Shown: positions 38,635 through 44,537 of the stretch, piece by piece
Layout: each line of letters begins with the position of its first letter
How positions within the stretch are numbered: the stretch's first letter is position 1
NCBI RefSeq assembly: GCF_013307245.1
Contig: NZ_CP028941.1
Coordinates: 2,090,413 to 2,154,412 of the forward strand
Direction of reading: 5' to 3'
Length of the DNA stretch: 64,000 nt
Origin: Polynucleobacter antarcticus
GTDB lineage: Bacteria; Pseudomonadota; Gammaproteobacteria; Burkholderiales; Burkholderiaceae
Program-made: the position numbers and the translations under genes
Notes under the pieces: generated by a model
What the model was told of the DNA's origin: nothing
The model's database searches: none
The model's input: the letters and a program-made list of their open reading frames with translations, nothing else

Positions 38635-39089
38635 TTGGCAGGTACTGCAACATTCTTTTCACTGAAAATACCTTCAGCCGCACCAGAATGACAGGCTCCG
38701 CAGTTAGCAGGACTTTTGATACTTTGCCTTTTCCAAACATCAGCTTTGATCTCATCATGCTTACGTACAAACCAAGAGGTTTTGGTGATGCGATTTTCTG
38801 GTGCCAGTTCGCTATATTTTTGTCTAGTCGCGGCATTCTTTCTTAACCAATTGGTAATTTCTAATTGATCTTTTTGTTCAATGCTCGCATCAGTACCAAA
38901 ATGCTTGCTTAGGCTGCCCATTACATTTTGCCAACTCTTATCGCTCAGTAAGCCGGGGGGATATGCCATATGACAACTAGCACATTCAGCATCATAAGAT
39001 TTAGGCATATCAGATGGCATAGGCATCTTTGCCGCTAGTACTGAGCCGGTCATGAGTAAAGCAATGAAAACCATTAACAGTTTGTTCAT
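38631..39089 (-). CDS. Periplasmic diheme cytochrome c
   Basis: The protein has a signal peptide (MNKLLMVFIALLMTGSVLAA) and two c-type haem-binding motifs, CASCH near the N-terminus and CGACH near the C-terminus. It is about 152 residues and matches the diheme cytochrome c (DHC) partner of SHP. Met start 39089 is preferred for a normal signal peptide; frames to 39107 overlap the upstream gene. It probably links the b561 protein to the SHP haem protein. Confidence 0.83.
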   Translation of the reverse strand: MNKLLMVFIALLMTGSVLAAKMPMPSDMPKSYDAECASCHMAYPPGLLSDKSWQNVMGSLSKHFGTDASIEQKDQLEITNWLRKNAATRQKYSELAPENRITKTSWFVRKHDEIKADVWKRQSIKSPANCGACHSGAAEGIFSEKNVAVPAK

Positions 39090-39096
39090 TAGCATC

Positions 39097-39480
39097 TCAC
39101 TTAACACTCATCAACCAAGAAAGCACATCCGCCTTTTCTTGAGCAGTGCATTCGTGGCCTAAAACATCGTTACAGTTGCGTTTGAACCATTTTTCAACTT
39201 TTGCTTGGTCACTAAATCGCTCTGGGTTCGCATTGGGTGACAAAGGCTTTATTACTTTGCCAGTAATAATATGTTTCGTGTCGTGGTTGGGTGGATTTTC
39301 ATGGCACGAAGTGCAACTCCACTCCTGGCCATGCTTGGCGTTAAAGAATTGCTCGCCACGCACAGGAGATGCCCTGCCAGACTGTGCCTCATATCCCTTT
39401 AATAACTCCTGCGGGGTTACTGAAACAGCCACCTCAATAAAACTAAGCAATATCAAACCTACCAATAATTTTTTATGCAT
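39097..39480 (-). CDS. SHP-type monohaem cytochrome c (DUF1924)
   Basis: This resembles the sphaeroides haem protein (SHP) family, DUF1924: signal peptide, one haem motif CTSCH, then HIITGKVIKPLSPNANPERF, and FKRNCNDVLGHECT near the C-terminus. In SHP an Asn is the labile haem ligand and a disulfide lies nearby. Here the Asn before the first Cys and the two Cys of RNC...HEC are in the expected places. SHP binds oxygen and small oxyanion or NO-type ligands. First gene of SHP-DHC-b561. Confidence 0.8.
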   Translation of the reverse strand: MHKKLLVGLILLSFIEVAVSVTPQELLKGYEAQSGRASPVRGEQFFNAKHGQEWSCTSCHENPPNHDTKHIITGKVIKPLSPNANPERFSDQAKVEKWFKRNCNDVLGHECTAQEKADVLSWLMSVK

Positions 39481-39594
39481 GATGCCGCGCCTCACTTATC
39501 TTACTTTTCAGTATGAGCTCATTGAGCGACTAAACCAAGACAGAGAAGTAATTATGTCTATGCTGATTGATATAGATCAAAAGTTTAGATGCAA

Positions 39595-39630
39595 TGTCGT
39601 TTTAAACGACAATCCTAGCGAAGGCTTAGT
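39595..39630. repeat. Palindrome-bearing repeat, copy at 39.6 kb
   Basis: TGTCGTTT-T-AAACGACA is a perfect palindrome with 8-bp arms around one base, followed by ATCCTAGCGAAGGCTTAG. It shares about 35 bp with 37784-37820. Both copies lie 110-145 bp before a tRNA-Phe terminator sequence, so they belong to one larger repeat unit. Confidence 0.65.
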
Positions 39631-39742
39631 CTAGAGACAGAGTAGAGCATCCCCACTTCTCGGATCATTTCGCATTGGAATAGTTGCAACGCTAAGCCAA
39701 AGTAGAAAAGCCCTGTGTAAACCATGTGCCCGATATAGAGCC

Positions 39743-39773
39743 AAAAGAAAATAGCCCAACTAGTGGGCTATTT
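39743..39773 (-). terminator. tRNA-Phe terminator
   Basis: ATAGCCCA pairs with TGGGCTAT around a 5-nt loop (39751-39771) and is followed on the minus strand by TTTTCTTTTGG. It lies 8 bp downstream of the tRNA. Near-identical hairpins occur at 34.37 and 37.91 kb without the tRNA. Confidence 0.85.
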
Positions 39774-39781
39774 AAAGTTCT

Positions 39782-39857
39782 TGGTGGCCCGGGGCGGAAT
39801 CGAACCACCGACACAAGGATTTTCAATCCTCTGCTCTACCGACTGAGCTACCAGGCC
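39782..39857 (-). tRNA. tRNA-Phe (GAA), CCA encoded
   Basis: The 76-nt minus-strand gene folds as a full cloverleaf. The acceptor stem is GGCCTGG/CCGGGCC, the D-arm is GCTCAGTCGGTAGAGC, the anticodon loop is TTGAAAA (anticodon GAA), and the T-loop is GGTTCGATTCC. Discriminator A and CCA are encoded. Fragments of this gene and its flanks are scattered on both sides. Confidence 0.96.
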
Positions 39858-39960
39858 ATTTAAGAAGATCATTATACGCAAACTGTTTTAACGCTGTCTA
39901 AATGCGCCTACTGTAGCTAACTCTGTTGATTTATTGGGACTTCCTATATGGGTGGGGATG
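39820..39960. repeat. 141-bp direct repeat, copy 1 (tRNA-Phe 5' half plus flank)
   Basis: Runs from the anticodon loop of tRNA-Phe through its 5' end and about 100 bp of upstream flank. It is repeated at 42255-42395 with two mismatches. This copy is attached to the intact tRNA. Confidence 0.92.
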
Positions 39961-40071
39961 AGGCATCCTGTTTACGGTATTGATATTGCTGGGTTTTGTG
40001 TTGGGGTTGGGTAGAGGACTTCTAGTTCTCTATCAATTAAACCAGCTGAGTCGACAGCACATCAGTCAATC

Positions 40072-40341
40072 TTATTTCATCTGTTTCATTTGAGCTATTT
40101 CAGCAACACTTAACGAACCATTCTTATCTATATCCATCGCATTAAAGTCTTTTATAGATATATTACAAGCAGCGGCTTCAGATGCATTTAAGGTGCCATC
40201 TCCACTAATATCACACTGCTTCATCCAGATCTTAGCCTCTTCAAGGGTAATTTTTCCGTCTTTATTTTGGTCTGGTGATTTGATAGTCTGTGCCAAAGCC
40301 AAAGTACTTACTAGCGATAACGCAATTAAAATTGATTTCAT
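40072..40341 (-). CDS. Secreted EF-hand calcium-binding protein
   Basis: This 89-residue protein has a signal peptide (cleaved near ALAQ, residues 16-18) and three EF-hand-like loops: D24-E35 (DQNKDGKITLEE), D44-E55 (DISGDGTLNASE) and D70-E81 (DIDKNGSLSVAE). Two cysteines in the middle (Cys43, Cys59) could bond. It probably binds calcium in the periplasm. It stands alone between the tRNA-Phe gene and the toxin-antitoxin genes. Confidence 0.82.
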   Translation of the reverse strand: MKSILIALSLVSTLALAQTIKSPDQNKDGKITLEEAKIWMKQCDISGDGTLNASEAAACNISIKDFNAMDIDKNGSLSVAEIAQMKQMK

Positions 40342-40595
40342 TTGGCAGCTCCCTATTAGTGATTAGAAATTTAGATAAACATTGAACTCTTGTAGAGTCG
40401 AATTTTACTGCGCCCTATAGTCACAGTGAAATATTCCAAATTAACTAGGTTAAACCCTGATGAAAACCCTACGTTTTCATAAATTGCTATTCCCAGCCAT
40501 TTGCGCATATCCCCTCGTCCCCACATGCTTGTCTTTTATTTCAACCGTAGCCAGACTAGGCATCCTCTACCTAACTGACCCCGTAGAATCAAGGC

Positions 40596-40793
40596 ATGAC
40601 TATGGAAAATACTTGGGCCATTTGCCCTGTTTGTGGAAAAAGCAATAGCTGTCAGATTGATCAAGTGAATCTTGGTGGCACTTGCTGGTGCTTTGGAATC
40701 TTGGTAGATCAGGAAAAACTTGAATTGATACTTGGGAACAAAGCAAAGGATCAATGCTTGTGTAGGGATTGCTTGGGTAAGTTAAGCGTCTAG
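40596..40793 (+). CDS. Cysteine-rich CWC-family protein
   Basis: This 65-residue protein has the CWC pattern: CPVCGKSNSC, then CWC and CLCRDC, eight cysteines in all spaced for metal binding. The family is small and of unknown function. Start ATG 40596 or the next ATG two codons on. Confidence 0.75.
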   Translation: MTMENTWAICPVCGKSNSCQIDQVNLGGTCWCFGILVDQEKLELILGNKAKDQCLCRDCLGKLSV

Positions 40794-41018
40794 TTACGGG
40801 ACGCCTGTATGTAGCTTGTCTTGTTACCTAACAATCTAGTAGAGCAGACAATAACCGATCCTCTATCTAACGAGGCTTGATGGAATCAGGGCGCAAGCAT
40901 TGAAGGTGATGGGCAATAGTGACGGGGCTATGAATCAACTAAACCGTCCCGATCAACCCTTGCGTTGATTAACAACATCATGTATAGTGCTATTAATCAT
41001 ACTATTTAGGAGGTTGTG

Positions 41019-41288
41019 ATGGGTGCTGTTGTAGCCAACGATTTAAAGACCAAAGGCATTAAAGCCATTGAAGATGCTTTGCTTGGGCAACTTGAAGCGT
41101 CTCTATCTGTGCGTGGACAAGTCAAATATGTAGTGATGAGCCAGGAACAATATCAATACCTGCGCGAATGCGAGCTTGAAGCTGCGCTAGCTGAATCTCG
41201 GACTGATTTGGCGGGCGGACGATTTGTTAAGGAATCAGTAGCGCAACACATCAAGCGGCTTAAGCAAATCAATAAAGCTGCGCAATGA
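41019..41288 (+). CDS. Type II antitoxin, Phd/YefM-like
   Basis: This 89-residue antitoxin starts MGAVVANDLKTKGIKAIEDA and carries the YVVMSQEQYQYLRECELEAA helix typical of prevent-host-death proteins. AGGAGG at 41008-41013 is a strong ribosome-binding site that picks ATG 41019 over the GTG at 41016. The stop overlaps the toxin ATG by 4 nt. A short inverted repeat (ATAGT...ACTAT, 40984-41006) before it could be the operator. Confidence 0.85.
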   Translation: MGAVVANDLKTKGIKAIEDALLGQLEASLSVRGQVKYVVMSQEQYQYLRECELEAALAESRTDLAGGRFVKESVAQHIKRLKQINKAAQ

Positions 41289-41560
41289 CTTGGCAGTTAA
41301 TTTTTACCGAGCAATACAACAGGCGCGCCGCTAAGTTCTTAAAGCGTCACCCTGATGTTGAGAGTCAGTACGCTAAGACATTAGAGTTGTTAGAGCTCAA
41401 CCCAAATCATCCCTCACTGCGACTTCATGGGTTGACTGGCAGACTAGATGGCTTGCAAAGCATCTCCATCAACCTAAAATACCGCGTCACGATTGAAATG
41501 ATCATTACTGAAAATGAAATCGTATTGATCAATGTGGGTGATCACGATACGGTGTATTAA
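41285..41560 (+). CDS. Type II toxin, RelE/YafQ-like mRNA interferase
   Basis: This 91-residue toxin has the RelE/ParE fold pattern: FTEQYNRRAAKFLKRHPDV, LNPNHPSLRLHGL, SINLKYRVTIEM and a C-terminal VGDHDTVY. It likely cleaves ribosome-bound mRNA. It is translationally coupled to the upstream antitoxin. Its stop overlaps the convergent VbhA-like gene's stop within TTAA. Confidence 0.85.
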   Translation: MTWQLIFTEQYNRRAAKFLKRHPDVESQYAKTLELLELNPNHPSLRLHGLTGRLDGLQSISINLKYRVTIEMIITENEIVLINVGDHDTVY

Positions 41561-41739
41561 GCTTTGCGATATCTCTCTTTAGTTTCTTGAATAATTTGTT
41601 CAATAGTTTTATTACCAAAAATAAAGTTATCCAACTCTTGAATAATTATTTCGGTGGGCTTAAAGCCCTCGATACGAAGTGATCCAATCGCACCAGACAC
41701 TATTTTTTTCCGATTAGCTATTTCGGAATTAGTTTTCAT
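41557..41739 (-). CDS. VbhA-like antitoxin, no partner toxin nearby
   Basis: This 60-residue protein has the pattern of Fic-toxin antitoxins of the VbhA type: SGAIGSLRIEGFKPTE (an SxxxE-like inhibitory helix region) and IEQIIQETKERYRKA. These normally precede a Fic-domain adenylyltransferase gene, but the next gene here is a convergent RelE toxin, so it is an orphan. The ATG overlaps the upstream DinJ-like gene by 4 nt. Confidence 0.65.
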   Translation of the reverse strand: MKTNSEIANRKKIVSGAIGSLRIEGFKPTEIIIQELDNFIFGNKTIEQIIQETKERYRKA

Positions 41740-42143
41740 TTTAATAGTTTCAATTTGGCTCGAGTTTTTGGATTTTCAATCTCTTCCATAGCGGTAATAG
41801 TTTTGGCATTGGGCATACGAAGGTCAAACGGAATAGTGCCATCAGTAGCTACACGCTTTAAAAATAAACGGATAGCATCTGAGACATTTAACCCCATTGC
41901 TTCAATGGCCTCTACTGCATCAGCTTTAACTTTTGCATCAATGCGGCAGCGTACATTTGTGAGAGTTATTCTTAATTTTTTTTCTATACATAACGTAATA
42001 GTAATTGCAAATTGAAAGAAGTTCAAAATAATCAAAAAGAATTTTTGAGCTATTTTTTTAGCCACCTTATAGCAGCCGGTCATATCGCCTGATACTAGCC
42101 AACTTCTTATCAATGCGAGATATTCGACCGCTGTCGATGCCAA
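41736..42143 (-). CDS. RelB/DinJ-like antitoxin with anomalous N-terminus
   Basis: Only the C-terminal 76 residues resemble an antitoxin: LTNVRCRIDAKVKADAVEAI, then MGLNVSDAIRLFLKRVATDG and IPFDLRMPNAKT, typical of DinJ. The normal start would fall at 41969, but that codon is ATA. The open frame runs up to 42143 through 58 residues of unlike sequence, so the true start is unknown: either an ATA start, a fused N-terminus, or a broken gene. It is coupled by 4-nt overlap to the VbhA-like gene. No YafQ-type toxin follows. Confidence 0.5.
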   Translation of the reverse strand: MASTAVEYLALIRSWLVSGDMTGCYKVAKKIAQKFFLIILNFFQFAITITLCIEKKLRITLTNVRCRIDAKVKADAVEAIEAMGLNVSDAIRLFLKRVATDGTIPFDLRMPNAKTITAMEEIENPKTRAKLKLLK

Positions 42144-42254
42144 ATCGGGAAAATTCGAAACCGCTGCGAGCCAATGAATTCGGTGCTTAGCGGGCGGTGG
42201 GTCTTGCTGTGCTTAGACCCAATGTGCAGAACTGTTTTAGTCCTCTACCCTACG

Positions 42255-42395
42255 TTTTCAATCCTCTGCTCTACCGACTGAGCTACCAGGCCATTTAAGA
42301 AGATCATTATACGCAAACTGTTTTAACGCTGTCTAAATGCGCCTACTGTAGCTAACTCTGTTGATTTATTGGGACATCCTATATGGGCGGGGATG
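42255..42395. repeat. 141-bp direct repeat, copy 2 (tRNA-Phe 5' fragment)
   Basis: TTTTCAATCCTCTGCTCTAC through CCAGGCCATTTAAGAAGATC and on to GGGGATG is identical to 39820-39960 except for two bases. Here the tRNA is cut at the anticodon loop and has no 3' half, so it cannot be functional. Confidence 0.93.
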
Positions 42396-42406
42396 TTTTA
42401 TCCTGT

Positions 42407-42736
42407 CTATCTATACCCCAGCACATCATCTTTTGTTCTCTTTTGCCCTTCAGCAAAACGCTTGCTACATACTCCTGCACCGCTATTAAATCGCTCTTTT
42501 TTGCTATCTACCTGCATCTGGTACATAGCATCAAAGCAGTCCCTGCGACTTTGATAATAAAAGGAGTTTTCGTGCGTTTGCTTCCCTTTATGAAAGTAGA
42601 AAAAATGTAATGTCCAATGCTTGTCGGGGCCCTCAATATCCACTTTACTTTGAATATTTCGTTTATCAATTGGTTTATCAACGGTTGAGCAAGCACACAA
42701 GATAAGAGTAAGGCAGAGGGTTAGGATTTTAGACAT
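42407..42736 (-). CDS. Small predicted lipoprotein, unknown
   Basis: This 109-residue protein has a lipoprotein signal peptide with lipobox LILCAC (Cys near residue 16). The mature part is basic, with HWTLHFFYFHKGKQTHE and two further cysteines (RRDCFDA, GVCSKRF). No family recognised. It lies right after copy 2 of the direct repeat. Confidence 0.6.
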   Translation of the reverse strand: MSKILTLCLTLILCACSTVDKPIDKRNIQSKVDIEGPDKHWTLHFFYFHKGKQTHENSFYYQSRRDCFDAMYQMQVDSKKERFNSGAGVCSKRFAEGQKRTKDDVLGYR

Positions 42737-42890
42737 TACTTTAGCCGCACATTTTGATACTTATAGTCTATTACCAATCAAATATAAATGTCAGGGGGTT
42801 GAGTGGAAGACTGCGAGTCTTGCACTTATTCAGTGTCTAGTACGGGACTCTTACGAGCTTAACTTCAGATTGGGATTTGGAACATCTAAA

Positions 42891-42929
42891 GAATAAAAAA
42901 CCGAGCGCTCAAATGTTAGATCTTGAGCG
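42891..42929 (-). terminator. Terminator after the transporter gene
   Basis: CGCTCAA (42906-42912) pairs with TTGAGCG (42923-42929) around a 10-nt loop. On the minus strand it is followed by CTCGGTTTTTTATTC, giving a T-run. It lies about 45 bp past the transporter stop. Confidence 0.65.
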
Positions 42930-42973
42930 AATAAAACTTAAATGTCTAGCCACTTGATGGTAATTTCACACTC

Positions 42974-44374
42974 TCATTTTAAGACAGTAAATATTTTCAA
43001 TAATTGGCTAATAGCTACAACTGAAATTAAACATGCTAAAACTTGAATAATTAGAGAATCCCAAACAACTAAGCCGTACAAAAGTAAAATAATAATAAAA
43101 AACGTTAAATTCAAAATCATTAGCAAGCGACTCCTAAAAAAGCCTAATAGGGGCAGGTGTGGCTTAATATTTTTTTGAATCACAGCTTTATACAACATGA
43201 TTGGAATAATTCCAGTTGCAATAGTAGAGCCAAGAATGCCACCAATTGATAGGAAGATAGATACATCAGCCTTATCAATATCAACCAATATGGCCACCAA
43301 CAACAAAGCCGCTAGTGTCGGGATTGCGGGCAAAATATATTGATTAAATATTCTTATGTTGCCATCTTGCACTTGCTTGCTTGATTTGAAAAAAATATTT
43401 ACTTGTACACCAAGCTGGGCTGCACTTCGAATAGCTGCGAGGCCTGGAAGAATCAAAACTAAAACCGCACCCATAACTTTAATTAATGGATTAGTAACTT
43501 CACCCAACTCAATCAGAACTGTTCCATGAAGCCCAATAAGCTGACCAGGTAATAAGGTCAAGTCTACTGCAATGATCCATAAGCCCATTAAAAGCGCTTG
43601 AAATACAATCCCCCAAAGACTCCCCTTAATAAATAAATGTGCCTCAGGATTGCGTGGTAAAACATACATTGCGGAAGGAACAAGCAATAGAGGTCCTATA
43701 AAAGATAGAATCATTACCCCTAAAAATCCAGACCATATATTTGGAGCTAAGCCAAAATTATTAGTAAATGGCAACTGGAAATATAGGATTCGATCTATAT
43801 CCACGAATGGAATGAGGGCAACAATAATTGTGATCATCACCAATATAGCTATTGCTCCTGCAACAAGTGACAAGCTATGGGCAATAGATCCAAATGAAAT
43901 AACTAGTAATGTCACTACACCAAAAATGCTGAGGCTTAGATACTTAGACCACCCGGTAAATGCATTGAGTGTTTCAATAATTGAGATGTTACAAGCCAAT
44001 AGCACTACGAAAAAAATTACTGTAATTGCGAGAGCAGTAATAGTGCCAGCTCTTTTCCCAAGATATATGACAACTAAATCGTGAAGATTTTTGGGTCTAC
44101 TTTCAGGAGGTATTAAGACAATTGCCTCAGCAATAGCTGCTGTAGTAGTACACATTACTAGGGTTAGCAAAGCAATAATACCGAGTGATGGCAATACACC
44201 TAATGGAGCTGCAGTAATTGGAAATGCAACATAGGACATTGGTAAGCTTACTAGCGCCATAAAAGCAAAGCTCAGCCAAAATGGTGGCAAATTTAGTACA
44301 CGATCAAGCCCTACTTTAATAGGCAATGAGGAATCCTTTAAGTAAAACAAGTTAAATAAAAGCCTAGGAATCAA
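42974..44374 (-). CDS. Polytopic membrane transporter, APC-superfamily-like
   Basis: This 466-residue protein has 11-12 strongly hydrophobic segments and resembles amino-acid permeases (long N-terminal FWLSFAFMALVSLPMSYVAF, later AAIRSAAQLGVQVNIFFKS). No substrate motif is clear. It lies 163 bp downstream of the OsmC-YcaO gene and could be transcribed with it. It is more A/T-rich than the housekeeping genes around it. Confidence 0.6.
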   Translation of the reverse strand: MIPRLLFNLFYLKDSSLPIKVGLDRVLNLPPFWLSFAFMALVSLPMSYVAFPITAAPLGVLPSLGIIALLTLVMCTTTAAIAEAIVLIPPESRPKNLHDLVVIYLGKRAGTITALAITVIFFVVLLACNISIIETLNAFTGWSKYLSLSIFGVVTLLVISFGSIAHSLSLVAGAIAILVMITIIVALIPFVDIDRILYFQLPFTNNFGLAPNIWSGFLGVMILSFIGPLLLVPSAMYVLPRNPEAHLFIKGSLWGIVFQALLMGLWIIAVDLTLLPGQLIGLHGTVLIELGEVTNPLIKVMGAVLVLILPGLAAIRSAAQLGVQVNIFFKSSKQVQDGNIRIFNQYILPAIPTLAALLLVAILVDIDKADVSIFLSIGGILGSTIATGIIPIMLYKAVIQKNIKPHLPLLGFFRSRLLMILNLTFFIIILLLYGLVVWDSLIIQVLACLISVVAISQLLKIFTVLK

Positions 44375-44537
44375 ACTAAAACATCAAATCACTATAACTT
44401 AAGGAGCCTTGCTGTATAGCTTATTAACCTAAACTATGGCTTCTCCTTAAATAATTCGCCTTGTTTGTAGAAAAACTAAGGACTGCCAGAATAGTCAAGT
44501 GGATATAAAGAAACTGTATTTGAACTCGAAAACATGT

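Noticed and set aside
39146..39634. 162-codon plus-strand frame over the SHP gene
   Set aside because: It lies antisense to a clear cytochrome gene and shows no domain or start signal.
40460..40648. 62-codon plus-strand frame before the CWC gene
   Set aside because: Composition is unlike a protein and it overlaps the better-supported CWC gene in another frame.
42115..42192. Plus-strand frame starting MRDIRPLSMP near the duplicated tRNA fragment
   Set aside because: It is only 25 codons and could be an integrase tail or chance; nothing supports translation.
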